A DNA stretch of 64,000 bases from Nitrospira sp. (GCA_016873495.1 VGXC01000007.1:32290-96289), one strand, 5' to 3'. Positions 35,418-44,148 are shown, counted from the stretch's first letter. Notes: a model not told the origin generated them from the letters alone. Made by a program: numbers and translations.

Positions 35418-35559
35418 AGTTTCCTGGGTTCAGCCGTTGTCCGGGGACAACGACGCTCACGCAAGAGACGGCAATCGGTAACCGCGGGATATGCGAGGAC
35501 GGCCCAACGACACATGGCGCGATGCGAACCTAAAGCCGGAGACCGCTTCTCGCATCTGA

Positions 35560-36771
35560 CTAGCCGACGACCGAGGCCATCTTGAAGATCGGCAAATACA
35601 TGGCGATCACGATGAAGCCGATGACGGTGCCCAGAAACACCATCATCATGGGTTCCAAGAGCGCGGTCAACGAGGCCACCGCCGCATCGACTTCCTCGTC
35701 ATAGAAGTCGGCGATCTTGTTGAGCATGGCATCCAAGGCGCCGGTGGATTCCCCGACGGAAATCATATGGATGACCATCTTGGGAAAGACGTCGCTTTTC
35801 GACAGGGGTTCCGCCACCGTTTTCCCCTCGCTGATACTGCTGCGCGCCCCGACGATCACCTCCTCCACCACCTTGTTGCCCGACGTCTTGGCGGTGATGC
35901 TGAGACCTTCCAAGATCGGCACGCCGCTGGCGATCAAGGTGCCCAGAGTCCGCGTGAACTTAGCCACCGAGGCTTTGCGGATCAGGTCTCCCATGACGGG
36001 GACCTTGAGCGCCCACTTATCCATGTTGTAACGGCCCTTGGGGGTCGCATAATATTTTTTCACGCCGGCCACCCCGGCCGCCCCTGCGATCACCAGGTAC
36101 ACGATATTCGCCTGCATGAAATCGCTGGCATCGATGACCAATTGGGTGGGCCCCGGAAGACCGGTCTTTCCGCCGGACATCTCCAGGAACATTTTGGCAA
36201 AGATCGGAATGACCCAGACCATCAGCACGGAGATCACGATGACCGACACGCCCAAGATGGCGGCCGGATAGACCATCGCGGACTTGATCTGGGCTTTGAG
36301 CTTCATGGCCTTTTCCATGTGCACCGCCAGGCGCACCAAGACCGTATCGAGCATACCGCCGATTTCGCCGGCATGGATCATGTTCGCATAGAGTTCGTCG
36401 AAGGCGTTCGGCTTCTTCTTGATCGCGTCGGCAAACGTGGAGCCGCTCTCCACGTCCCCTTTGATTTCACCGATCACTTTTCCGAAGACCTTGTTCTCGC
36501 ACTGGGTGGAGAGAATCTCCAGACACTGGATGAGGGGAAGCCCGGCGTTGATCATCGTGCCGAACTGGCGGGTAAAGACCACCACATCCCGGTCGGTGAT
36601 GCCGCCGCCACCGAAGCCAAACCTGCCGCCTTCTGTTTTTTCCTGGAGAGAGGACGCGATGATTCGCTGCTTGCGGAGCTGCGCAGCCGCCTCATCCTTC
36701 GTCTTGGCGGTGACCTCGCCCTTCCTGGTGACGCCCTGTGCGTTTCGCCCGACATACGTAAAGACTGCCAT
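35560..36771 (-). CDS. pilC: type IV pilus inner-membrane platform protein PilC
   Basis: PilC/GspF proteins form the inner-membrane base of pilus assembly. Two T2SSF domains (about 65-190 and 270-395) and three hydrophobic segments are visible; ends IAMYLPIFKMASVVG. 403 residues matches the family. The start MAVFTYVGRN is clear; the upstream open frame is discarded. Confidence 0.93.
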   Translation of the reverse strand: MAVFTYVGRNAQGVTRKGEVTAKTKDEAAAQLRKQRIIASSLQEKTEGGRFGFGGGGITDRDVVVFTRQFGTMINAGLPLIQCLEILSTQCENKVFGKVIGEIKGDVESGSTFADAIKKKPNAFDELYANMIHAGEIGGMLDTVLVRLAVHMEKAMKLKAQIKSAMVYPAAILGVSVIVISVLMVWVIPIFAKMFLEMSGGKTGLPGPTQLVIDASDFMQANIVYLVIAGAAGVAGVKKYYATPKGRYNMDKWALKVPVMGDLIRKASVAKFTRTLGTLIASGVPILEGLSITAKTSGNKVVEEVIVGARSSISEGKTVAEPLSKSDVFPKMVIHMISVGESTGALDAMLNKIADFYDEEVDAAVASLTALLEPMMMVFLGTVIGFIVIAMYLPIFKMASVVG

Positions 36772-36850
36772 CAGCGCCCCGTCCTCACGGTCCAGTCCGC
36801 GGCCGGCTCGGGAGCCGCGATAGGCTGTTGCATCCGCCGCCCGCACCGGC

Positions 36851-37420
36851 TCATGCTTCTCTCGTCCGCACAGGCGCCGCCCCTCGGAAGAAGAGGAAGC
36901 GATAGAGGTAATGGCCCCCGGAGAAAAAAGTGACCCCGACCATGAGGTACAGGAGCGGCGCCAGGCTCTGCAGGTCCATGCGGCGCGACGCCAGGGCCAC
37001 GACCAGAAGGAGATAGGACAGCTGGAACAGGGTCGTCGCCTTGCCCCACACCGAGGGCGAAATATCCACGCGCTGGACGGTCCACCGGGCCAACAGCGTG
37101 GCGGCCATAAGCAGCAGGTCGCGGGTGACGATCAGGATCGTCACCCAGGCCGGCACGAGGTGCAGCAGGGACAAGGTCACGAATCCTGCGATCAGGAGCA
37201 GCTTGTCGGCCAGGGGGTCCAGGTAAGCGCCGACCTTGGTTTGTTGATTGGCGACCCGCGCAATGGTCCCGTCCAGGCTGTCCGTCACGCCGGCAATCAC
37301 CAACACCACCAGCGCCGCGTCAAAGCGCTCGTCGCCCAGCAGGATCACGAAGACCGGTATGAGGAGGATGCGCAGGAGGGTCAGGCTGTTCGGCACGTTT
37401 ATAACCGAGCTGGTTAGCAC
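36851..37420 (-). CDS. pgsA: CDP-diacylglycerol-glycerol-3-phosphate 3-phosphatidyltransferase
   Basis: PgsA makes phosphatidylglycerol phosphate. The CDP-alcohol phosphotransferase motif is D47, D50, G51, R55, G64, D68 and D72, and about five membrane helices are visible. 189 residues. The GTG start has GGGGGGCG upstream. A related substrate is possible, but this length and motif context favour PgsA. Confidence 0.85.
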   Translation of the reverse strand: MLTSSVINVPNSLTLLRILLIPVFVILLGDERFDAALVVLVIAGVTDSLDGTIARVANQQTKVGAYLDPLADKLLLIAGFVTLSLLHLVPAWVTILIVTRDLLLMAATLLARWTVQRVDISPSVWGKATTLFQLSYLLLVVALASRRMDLQSLAPLLYLMVGVTFFSGGHYLYRFLFFRGAAPVRTREA

Positions 37421-37568
37421 AGGCGCCCCCCGACGAATCCCGCTGGGGAATAATATGAATAGGGGCCGCAGGTTGTCAACAAAGGTTGAAGTCCGGCGAC
37501 AGCCTGACTATAATTACGGGCTGCGACTCAAGCAACCGAACCACGGACGGAGCGAGACGGAGGCTGGC

Positions 37569-37880
37569 GTGACTCTTCCCTTGACCTTCAAAAAAGAGGG
37601 CGTCGTCGAGCGGCACCAGATCGAGGGGACCGATCCCAGCGACCGCTACTTCAACCGGTCGGTGCTGGTCAGCCGCGTGGCGCAAGGCTATGCGGGCAAA
37701 GTGATGTACGAAGCCCTGACGGTCGACGGAGACACCCGGCCGACGATCGGCGCCGCCGTGAAGAGCCTGGTGGAAAAGCTGCAAGCCCTGGGGTTCCACC
37801 ACATCAGGACCCGCCCCAACTTCAAAGGCCGCCGCTACCTGGCCGAGAAAGAAACCTGGACCGACTATCCCGACGCGTAA
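37569..37880 (+). CDS. small protein of unknown function whose 3' end is duplicated
   Basis: The 103-residue protein is basic with a mixed alpha/beta look and no membrane segment or motif I know. The GTG start has GGAGG six bases upstream. The frame is open further upstream but that part overlaps pgsA antisense. The last 17 codons, ending in DYPDA, recur at 38460-38510 and partly at 38842-38870, which marks the 3' end as an insertion point. Confidence 0.65.
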   Translation: MTLPLTFKKEGVVERHQIEGTDPSDRYFNRSVLVSRVAQGYAGKVMYEALTVDGDTRPTIGAAVKSLVEKLQALGFHHIRTRPNFKGRRYLAEKETWTDYPDA

Positions 37881-37881
37881 C
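37831..37881 (+). repeat. direct repeat 1 (51 bp), original 3' end of the small gene
   Basis: Matches 38460-38510 with two mismatches. It covers the last codons and stop of the small plus-strand gene. Similarity ends abruptly on both sides, as expected for the border of an inserted segment. Confidence 0.85.
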
Positions 37882-37889
37882 GGTGCCGC

Positions 37890-38201
37890 TCAGGCGCGGC
37901 GAGTTTTGCGCCGTGGCTTGGCGCGGCGGGTGAGGCGTTGCGCGGACACGGACGGCGCAGGCGCGCCGCGCAGGAGTCCTTCCGTACTGAGGTCCTCATC
38001 AAGGTCCGGCCAGTGGATGCCATACCCCGCAGCGCATGGCTTCCAGTTGGCCCGCTGCTTCGACGTCCCGGCGAGCAGCCTCGGATACCAGAGCAACGGT
38101 ACGGAGATCGTCCGGCCGTCCATCAGATCGACCGTCAGCGAGTCGTCCGAAACACGCACATCCCGAACTCTCTCGTCAGCGCTCAGCGCCAAGATGCCCA
38201 T
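37890..38201 (-). CDS. DUF2442 family protein
   Basis: The 103-residue protein has the DUF2442 core (VSDDSLTVDLMDGRTISVPLLWYPRL, GIHWPDLDEDLS) and an Arg/Lys-rich tail. It starts inside the 3' end of the DUF4160 gene, overlapping by 26 bases. The two are often neighbours and have been viewed as a toxin-antitoxin-like pair, but the function is not established. It stops nine bases from direct repeat 1. Confidence 0.8.
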   Translation of the reverse strand: MGILALSADERVRDVRVSDDSLTVDLMDGRTISVPLLWYPRLLAGTSKQRANWKPCAAGYGIHWPDLDEDLSTEGLLRGAPAPSVSAQRLTRRAKPRRKTRRA

Positions 38202-38418
38202 GCCATGCCTCCAAGAGATTCTTGTGATTGTCCTCAATCAGGGTTCTGACCCGCCGCAGCTCATGCGATGAAAATCCAAAGTTTCGCGCCAGTGCCAGAG
38301 GGTGCAACCAGAACTTCGCCGACTTGTCGTCGCGATCAACATGCACATGCGGCGGTTCGTTCGGCTCATGACTGAAGAAGTATACGCGATATGGACCGCT
38401 CTTCAAGACCGTTGGCAC
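38176..38418 (-). CDS. DUF4160 family protein
   Basis: The 80-residue protein shows the family pattern PYRVYFFSHEPNEPPHVHV followed by a helical C-terminal half. It is encoded upstream of and overlaps DUF2442. The GTG start follows GGTAGGATG. The pair is AT-richer than the surrounding housekeeping genes and lies between two direct repeats. Confidence 0.8.
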   Translation of the reverse strand: MPTVLKSGPYRVYFFSHEPNEPPHVHVDRDDKSAKFWLHPLALARNFGFSSHELRRVRTLIEDNHKNLLEAWHGHLGAER

Positions 38419-38459
38419 GATGTCATCCTACCACATAGGCCGCATGTCGCCTAGCAACT

Positions 38460-38510
38460 GCCGCTACCTGGCCGAGAAAGAAACCTGGACCGACTACCCC
38501 GACGCCTAAC
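38460..38510 (+). repeat. direct repeat 2 (51 bp), downstream copy
   Basis: Copy of 37831-37881 with two mismatches. The reading frame to the stop is intact but there is no gene body before it, so it is a leftover of an insertion or duplication at the 3' end. Confidence 0.85.
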
Positions 38511-38535
38511 CTAGGCCACTTTGACCTGACGGGGC

Positions 38536-38730
38536 GGCCAGTCCTGCCTGCTCAGAGGCTACGGCTCGACCGCAGTAAGCGTCGCATCTGCTCGGCTGCG
38601 GAACTCGTTTCCTTCCAAGCTCCGCTTGAACGAAACTTCAAACAGTCCTCGCCGTCCGCCGTTGGCGGACCGCATCTGCTCGCTAACTCCCGGTGCCCTC
38701 GCCTTCGCCATTCGCGACGCAGGACTGGCC
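38536..38730 (+). repeat. ~190-bp inverted-repeat element, copy 2
   Basis: Perfect 12-bp terminal inverted repeats GGCCAGTCCTGC and GCAGGACTGGCC. The inside matches 737-925 in reverse orientation, with one more divergent stretch near 38600-38640. It lies between direct repeats 2 and 3. Confidence 0.85.
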
Positions 38731-38841
38731 ATCCCCTTTGCGCCGGATTGTAAAATAATGAAAATGTACGGGCGACGAGTCGCTGACAGACCCGCCGCCT
38801 TCTCGTCGCGGTGCAGCACCGCTCCTCCAGTATGCCGCCAC

Positions 38842-38870
38842 AACCAGATCGACTACCCGGACGCGTAACG
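38842..38870 (+). repeat. direct repeat 3 (partial)
   Basis: About 28 bases resemble the end of direct repeats 1 and 2, including the stop codon, with a few mismatches. It suggests a second event at the same target. Confidence 0.6.
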
Positions 38871-38939
38871 CAAAGCTAACCGGCGCGCTGCTTTGCGCGT
38901 CCGGTTGAGCGCCGAGTTGGGCGGTGCTTTGGGCTTGCC

Positions 38940-40052
38940 TTAAACGGGTCCTTCATCGTACGCGCAAACCCGATTCTTCCCCAGTCTCTTCGCGGTGTTT
39001 TTGGCTTGCACGGCGCGATCCAAGATCTCGCCATTCGTTAAGAACGAGTCTGGCATGATTTCCACAAACCCAATCGAAATTGTCGGCTTCCGTTGCACGG
39101 CGACCGGATAATCAACCTGCGAAATGCGTTCCTGGAGATTTCGAAGAAACTGCGTTCCGGCACTCGTGGCAGCGTTGGGTAGCAAAGCCGCGTACTCATC
39201 GCCCCCGAATCTGTAGGCCGACCCTCGCGCAAAGAAATGCCGTTCAAGAGCTGCCATGAAGCGCGGTAGCACACGTCGGTCTACATCCGCTTCACCGAGG
39301 TTCGTATTAAACGACTTGAAGTCGTCTATATCCAGAAAAGCCACGATGAGAGGAAGTCCTCTCCATCTGCATGTGCCGCGGTAGTAATCCATGTCCGCGA
39401 AAAACAAATCCGGCGCCTGAAGAATGTGAAATTTCTCGTCATATCGCCGGTCAAGTAGACGACCTGGAGCCAGCGCCTCGATACGCTCGATTGTTAGGTA
39501 GTTGGACAATTGAGGAATGTTTGCCGATTTGGTTTGCTTGAACCATTCCCTGGTCATTTGTTCCGTATATGGAGCGAGCCTAGTGTCTAGCTGATCCAGC
39601 ACCTGCGCATTGTGGACGCGCCTCCTCACATCATCGAGAGCGAGAGCCACTCGCAGGCGACCTTGTATGATCGAGCATTTCAGCCACGGCAACAGATAGG
39701 CCGATACTTTCGATTCTAGCGGGTATATCTCCTCAGGCTGCAAGACGGAGAGCTCCGACATGATTGTGCTTAGCGCAGTAAGAGAATCCTGAACTTCAGG
39801 CGGGAGAACTGTCACCTGGGCTTCCCTTACCAGAGGCGCTACCACATCGCTGCGGATTGAATTGTGGAGGGCATTCACATCGCTGAAGATCAGGTTGAAG
39901 AAAGCACGATCTTCCTCGGATACTGCGCGATCCCATACCATGTAGCGGCCCGCCCCCTCGCGGCACTCCGCCGACAGGTGTGTCCGTGATAGTTCTTCCA
40001 GCTTCTTATGCGCTTCCTCTCGCGTTGTGGATTCAAACAACTTCTTGGCCAT
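38940..40052 (-). CDS. GGDEF-domain protein with unknown N-terminal region
   Basis: Residues 1-200 are helical without a recognised domain or membrane segment; residues 225-365 form a GGDEF domain with the metal Asp in FLDIDDFKSF and the active-site loop G283-G-D-E-Y287, where Tyr replaces the usual Phe. It may make cyclic di-GMP or a related nucleotide. The gene is visibly AT-richer than its neighbours and sits beside repeats, so it was probably acquired. 370 residues. Confidence 0.75.
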   Translation of the reverse strand: MAKKLFESTTREEAHKKLEELSRTHLSAECREGAGRYMVWDRAVSEEDRAFFNLIFSDVNALHNSIRSDVVAPLVREAQVTVLPPEVQDSLTALSTIMSELSVLQPEEIYPLESKVSAYLLPWLKCSIIQGRLRVALALDDVRRRVHNAQVLDQLDTRLAPYTEQMTREWFKQTKSANIPQLSNYLTIERIEALAPGRLLDRRYDEKFHILQAPDLFFADMDYYRGTCRWRGLPLIVAFLDIDDFKSFNTNLGEADVDRRVLPRFMAALERHFFARGSAYRFGGDEYAALLPNAATSAGTQFLRNLQERISQVDYPVAVQRKPTISIGFVEIMPDSFLTNGEILDRAVQAKNTAKRLGKNRVCAYDEGPV

Positions 40053-40576
40053 TGTCGTCGGCTCTCTTTGATGTGGGCCTCTGAGTCCGTAATTGCGTTT
40101 ACGCCCAACTATTGAATATACTGACCGACATAGCACACTCGTGCAGGCTCACATTTCGGTCAATTTTCCGCTGATTTCAGGGACTTGTCAACGAAACCCA
40201 CAGCGCAGCGGTGACATACTATGCTGGTCGGCATAGTCCCATTATAGCTGCGTAGGGTTGAGCCCCTGCATCAGCGCATCCACGCAACGGGGACCGGCCC
40301 ACAAGCGGTCGGTCCCCGTCACTCTCTCTTTTTTAGCCGGGAGAACGGATGAGCGCTGAGCGGGTGGCGTGGTAAGCGCCCCCGACGCCCGCAGCGTAAG
40401 GGGTGAGGAGCCGCAGGATGGGGCCAGGCACAGGCACACAACGCCCATGCGACACCACCGCACCAAGTGACCCCCACGGGGGGATGGGTGGAGCGAGGAC
40501 GGCGGGGGTGCTCGCCACGACAGGACCCGCGACTTGTTAAATGCGCGTGCCTTCGTCAACCGGCCGGTCGCCACCA
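40053..40576. other. gene-free GC-rich region with terminator-like hairpin
   Basis: No gene recognised. The part near GGDEF (to about 40200) is AT-rich and may hold its promoter. A small palindrome lies near 40221-40238. From 40340 to 40540 the sequence is very GC-rich with inverted stretches; the open frames there look non-coding. Confidence 0.4.
40287..40334 (+). terminator. terminator-like hairpin
   Basis: Arms at 40287-40299 and 40307-40319 pair at 12 of 13 positions with a 7-base loop, then CTCTCTTTTTT. No plus-strand gene is known upstream, so it may end a small RNA or act on a transcript from elsewhere. Confidence 0.55.
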
Positions 40577-41698
40577 TCAGCCGCCAGGGATCAGCTCTCG
40601 ATAGATGATGTCGTGAATCTTCGGGCGGAACTCCCGGATCTTGTCGTTCTTTCGCGTCGGATGCACCCGGTTCGACAACAACACCACTTCCAATTCCCGC
40701 TCCGGGTCCACCCACAGGGACGTGCCTGCGTAGCCGAGGTGGCCGAAAGAATTTGGCGAGAACTTCGTCCCTGATGAGGAAGGAGCCGAGGGACTGTCCC
40801 AGCCCAGGGCCCAGCTCGATCCCGGCACGATTTCCTGCCTGCTGGTAAACCGTCTCGCAAGATCGGACCGGAGCAGGGACTGCCTCCCCTTCACCGCGTC
40901 CAGCCAGCAGCCGGAGACGGCCAGCACCGCCTCGGCCGTCCCGAACAGGCCTGCATGGCCGGCGATCCCCCCCAGCGCATAGGCGTTCTCGTCGTGCACT
41001 TCCCCCCGCAGCATGCGGCCCCGCCAGGGATCGTCCTCCGTCGGCGCAATCGAATTGGCCGCAACTGGAGCGGGGCCTCCCGTTGTCGGCAGGAAGCACA
41101 GCGGGGCCGCATTGATCGGACCATAGATCCGCTCCCGGACGAAATCCGCCAGCGACCGGCCGGCCTGCCGTTCCACCAGCAGCCCCAAAAGCATGAACCC
41201 CAGATCGCTATAGACCGCTTGTGTCCCGATCGGCGCTGCGAGCGCTTCCGCTCCGATCAATTGCAACACATAGTCCTTCGCCGCCTGGCTGCCGAGGAAA
41301 CCCGGTCGGAGCTTGTCTTGCTCGGCCACCCGTTCATAAAAGGGACGCCAGGCGGGAATGCCTGAACTGTGGGTCAGGAGATGCGCGATGGTCGCCCGAC
41401 CGACCGGGGCCTTTTGCAGGTCGGGCACATAGGCCTGAACGGTCCGGTCCAGATCGAGCGTTCCATCCTGGACCAGACAGAGGATGGCGGTGACGGTGGC
41501 AAGGGGTTTGGTCAGCGAGGCCAGGTCATAAACCGTCTCGCGATGCGCCGGTTCCGGCGTGGGGAGGGAAGCCGCCAGGCCCGAGGCGCGGTGGTAGCGG
41601 AGGGCGCCGCGCAGCCGGACCGCCAGCACCGCCCCGGGGAAGACACCCGCTTCCACCGCAGACTGCATGGCGTCGGCAATCGGATCGGACGCATCCAT
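40577..41698 (-). CDS. beta-lactamase-family serine hydrolase
   Basis: The protein belongs to the class C beta-lactamase/penicillin-binding-like family. The nucleophile motif is S61-L-T-K64, the second motif is Y163-S-D165 (Asp in place of Asn) and the third is HLG in GHLGYAG near the C-terminus. No signal peptide is evident, so it probably acts in the cytoplasm as an esterase or amidase. 373 residues. It is the last gene after divIVA. The ATG used is two codons inside a GTG alternative. Confidence 0.8.
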   Translation of the reverse strand: MDASDPIADAMQSAVEAGVFPGAVLAVRLRGALRYHRASGLAASLPTPEPAHRETVYDLASLTKPLATVTAILCLVQDGTLDLDRTVQAYVPDLQKAPVGRATIAHLLTHSSGIPAWRPFYERVAEQDKLRPGFLGSQAAKDYVLQLIGAEALAAPIGTQAVYSDLGFMLLGLLVERQAGRSLADFVRERIYGPINAAPLCFLPTTGGPAPVAANSIAPTEDDPWRGRMLRGEVHDENAYALGGIAGHAGLFGTAEAVLAVSGCWLDAVKGRQSLLRSDLARRFTSRQEIVPGSSWALGWDSPSAPSSSGTKFSPNSFGHLGYAGTSLWVDPERELEVVLLSNRVHPTRKNDKIREFRPKIHDIIYRELIPGG

Positions 41699-41798
41699 CG
41701 TCACCCATCAGGGACGCAACACATCAGGAAGCACATGGCAGGTACGCCGGACGAGGCAGGGAACAGGCATCGGAGCGGCCGTCAGGAATACGGCACGG

Positions 41799-42287
41799 TC
41801 AGCCGCCGATCAGTTTTTCCGCCCGGTCCGTGTGCGCCTCGTCGCCCATCTCGATCTCCACCATCCGCTCAAACGCGCGCAAGGTCGAGCGCAGCCGCTC
41901 GATCGCCATGAGCCGTTGCTTGCGCAGGTCCGCGATCTCCCGCTGGGTGCCGGCGAGTTCGGCCTGGGCTTCACGGACCAATTCGGCCGCCTTCAACTCC
42001 GCTTCCTTCATAATGAGCTCGGCATCCCGCTGCGCCGCCTGCTTGAGATCGTCCGTGAACGCCTGCGCGGTCACGAGCGCGTGGCTGAGGGTGGATTCGG
42101 ATTTCTTGAGATTGGCCAGCTGCTCTTCGGTGGCCGCCAACTTGTCGCGCAAGGCCTGGTTCTCGCGCGTGAGCCCTTCGACCGTTTGGGCCAGATCTTC
42201 GAGGAAGTGATCCACTTCCCGCTTCGAGTACCCGCGCAAGCTGACTCGAAAGTGCATCTGCTGGATGTCGAGCGGCGTAATTTTCAT
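41799..42287 (-). CDS. divIVA: DivIVA-family coiled-coil protein
   Basis: The N-terminal DivIVA motif (ITPLDIQQMHFRVSLRGYSKREVDHFLEDL) is clear, and residues 35-150 are coiled coil. DivIVA proteins bind curved membrane and guide cell-pole or division factors. 162 residues. The ATG follows GAGGTG. A longer open frame upstream overlaps yggT and is rejected. Confidence 0.88.
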   Translation of the reverse strand: MKITPLDIQQMHFRVSLRGYSKREVDHFLEDLAQTVEGLTRENQALRDKLAATEEQLANLKKSESTLSHALVTAQAFTDDLKQAAQRDAELIMKEAELKAAELVREAQAELAGTQREIADLRKQRLMAIERLRSTLRAFERMVEIEMGDEAHTDRAEKLIGG

Positions 42288-42307
42288 GGCGCACCTCTCA
42301 TAAAGGC

Positions 42308-42604
42308 TCAGTGCATGCGGACGGCGAAATCCTTGAGCGTTTGCACCACCGCCATTTGCAGAAACATGATAATCAAAAAGGCGATGATCGGCGACACATC
42401 GATGCCCATCCTCCAGCCGAGCTTCCGCCGGATCGGCCCCAGAACCGGTTCGGTCGCGCGATCCAGAAACTGCACGATCGGGTTCCAGGGGTCCGGGTTG
42501 ACCCAGGAAATCAAGGCCCGCGCGATGATCACCCACATGTACAACCAGAGCACATAGTCCACGACCGTCGCGAACGCATTGAGCAGGTTGCCAGCCACAA
42601 ACAT
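42308..42604 (-). CDS. yggT: YggT family membrane protein
   Basis: The 98-residue protein has two hydrophobic segments (about 8-30 and 72-90) around the motif RALISWVNPDPWNP. YggT/YlmG proteins influence nucleoid and division organisation in other organisms. It lies between proC and divIVA, the order seen in the ylm operon. Confidence 0.9.
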   Translation of the reverse strand: MFVAGNLLNAFATVVDYVLWLYMWVIIARALISWVNPDPWNPIVQFLDRATEPVLGPIRRKLGWRMGIDVSPIIAFLIIMFLQMAVVQTLKDFAVRMH

Positions 42605-42614
42605 CGAATCCCCC

Positions 42615-43445
42615 TCAGCTCCCCAGTTCCTTGGATCGGTTCGTCGCCGCCTCGACCGCCGCGATCAGGGTCGCCCGCAGCCCCCCCTGCTCCAGCTCAT
42701 GCAGGCCGGCAATGGTCGTGCCGCCCGGGGAGGCGACACGGTCTTTCAGCCGGGCCGGATGCTCCTCCGTTTCCAGCACCATCTTCGCCGCGCCCAGCAC
42801 GGTCTGGGCCGCCAGAAGGGCGGCCACGGACCGGGGCAGGCCCATCTTGACACCTCCGTCCGCCAGGGCTTCGATCGCCAGAAAGACATAGGCCGGCCCG
42901 CTGCCGCTCAGGCCGGTCACCGCGTCCATGAGACGTTCCTCAACCGTCACGACCCGCCCGACAGATTCGAAGAGCGTCCGCGCCAACGCCGCGTCTGCCT
43001 CGCTCACGCCCGGCCCGCAGGCGACGGCCGATATGCCCTCGCGTACCAGGGCCGGGGTATTGGGCATCACCCGCACGATGCGCGGCGCCTTGTCCCCCAA
43101 TGTTTCAAATCGCCGGCCAAGGCTCCTGATGGACCAGCCGGCCGCGATCGAAATGACCAGGCGGCCCGGCAGAACCGGCGCGAGTTCCTCCAACACCGAT
43201 TCCATCATTTGCGGCTTGACCGCAAGCAGGACCACCTCGGCCCAGGCCGCCGCCTCCCTGTTGTCCGCGCCGACCTGCACGCCGAAGCGGCTCTTCATCA
43301 GGTCCTGCCGCTCCCGGCTCACATCCGTAACCCGCACCGACGCCGTCTCGCAGCAGCGGGAGGCGAACAGTCCTCCCAGCAGGGCCTCCGCCATCTGCCC
43401 CCCGCCGATGAACGCCAGCTTGTTGGAAACCGTCTGTTTAACCAC
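42615..43445 (-). CDS. proC: pyrroline-5-carboxylate reductase
   Basis: ProC makes proline from pyrroline-5-carboxylate. FIGGGQMAEALLGG is the NAD(P)-binding start and GLSGSGPAYVF plus SPGGTTIAGL are the substrate region. A GTG start, overlapping the yggS stop by a few bases, is chosen with GGAG upstream; the longer frame lies in yggS. 276 residues. Confidence 0.93.
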   Translation of the reverse strand: MVKQTVSNKLAFIGGGQMAEALLGGLFASRCCETASVRVTDVSRERQDLMKSRFGVQVGADNREAAAWAEVVLLAVKPQMMESVLEELAPVLPGRLVISIAAGWSIRSLGRRFETLGDKAPRIVRVMPNTPALVREGISAVACGPGVSEADAALARTLFESVGRVVTVEERLMDAVTGLSGSGPAYVFLAIEALADGGVKMGLPRSVAALLAAQTVLGAAKMVLETEEHPARLKDRVASPGGTTIAGLHELEQGGLRATLIAAVEAATNRSKELGS

Positions 43446-44145
43446 GCCTCGCTCCAAAGATTGCGGTGCCGATACGCACCATCGTGGCGCCTTCCTCCAC
43501 CGCGACGGCATAATCCTGCGACATCCCCATCGATAGTTCCTTCACGTCTTCATACGGCAGCGACAAGACCAGCTCGCGCAGGCGCCGAAAATAGGGTCTG
43601 GCCGCCTCGGGATCGGTCGCAAGCGGCGGCACGGCCATCAGCCCCAGCACGGAGAGATTCGGCAGGGCTTTGATCGCCGCCACCGCTTCGGCCACCGCAG
43701 CGGGAGCCAGCCCCCCCTTGGTCGGCTCTTCCCCGATGTTCACTTCCATCAAGACCGCCTGGACGAGTCCCGCTTCCGCCGCCCGCCGGTTGATCTCCGC
43801 AGCCAGGTCCAGGCTGTCCACCGAATGGATCATCTGGAACCGCCCGACCACCGCTTTCACCTTGCGCCGTTGCAAGCGGCCGATGAAATGCCAGACCACT
43901 CCCTCGCAATCTCCGACCGCCTCGATCTTCGGCAGCGCTTCCTGCAGCCGGTTCTCGCCCAGGATACGCACGCCGGCCTCAATGGCCGTCCGGACCCGGG
44001 CCGGCGCGACAGTCTTGGTCGCCGCAATCAGGCGAACCGACTCGGGGTTGCGGCCCGCGCGCAGCGCGGCCTGCCGGATGTTGTCGAGGACCGTCTGGAC
44101 ATTACGGGCTATGGCATCCGGGCTTTGTGTGTCCGCCACATTCAC
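43438..44145 (-). CDS. yggS: PLP-binding protein YggS (PROSC family)
   Basis: YggS/PLPBP holds pyridoxal phosphate and supports its homeostasis. The lysine is K44 in AATKTV, with HFIGRLQ (QRRK in place of the usual QxNK), HSVDSLDLA and SMGMSQDY. 235 residues. Coupled to proC downstream, as in many bacteria. Confidence 0.93.
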   Translation of the reverse strand: MNVADTQSPDAIARNVQTVLDNIRQAALRAGRNPESVRLIAATKTVAPARVRTAIEAGVRILGENRLQEALPKIEAVGDCEGVVWHFIGRLQRRKVKAVVGRFQMIHSVDSLDLAAEINRRAAEAGLVQAVLMEVNIGEEPTKGGLAPAAVAEAVAAIKALPNLSVLGLMAVPPLATDPEAARPYFRRLRELVLSLPYEDVKELSMGMSQDYAVAVEEGATMVRIGTAIFGARRG

Positions 44146-44148
44146 TCA

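Larger units (their letters stand above)
38511..38939. other. gene-free strip of nested repeats
   Basis: It holds the inverted-repeat element, direct repeat 3 and about 70 bases (38871-38939) whose minus strand could be the Arg/Lys-rich 3' remnant of a second DUF2442-like gene. The short open frames here are repeat-derived. Confidence 0.5.

Noticed and set aside
33849..35585. Plus-strand open frame of 578 codons opposite pilS
   Set aside because: Antisense to a well-supported kinase, composition of Gln/His/Arg typical of shadow frames, no motif.
38559..38843. Minus-strand frame of 94 codons
   Set aside because: It lies over the inverted-repeat element and parts of its product recur in the other copy, so it is repeat-derived.
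40287..40319. Hairpin considered as part of a tRNA
   Set aside because: No T-loop, anticodon arm or acceptor stem can be formed; it is a single stem followed by a T-run.
40242..41099. Minus-strand open frame of 285 codons overlapping the serine hydrolase
   Set aside because: It is out of frame with a clear enzyme and extends into a GC-rich non-coding region without motifs.
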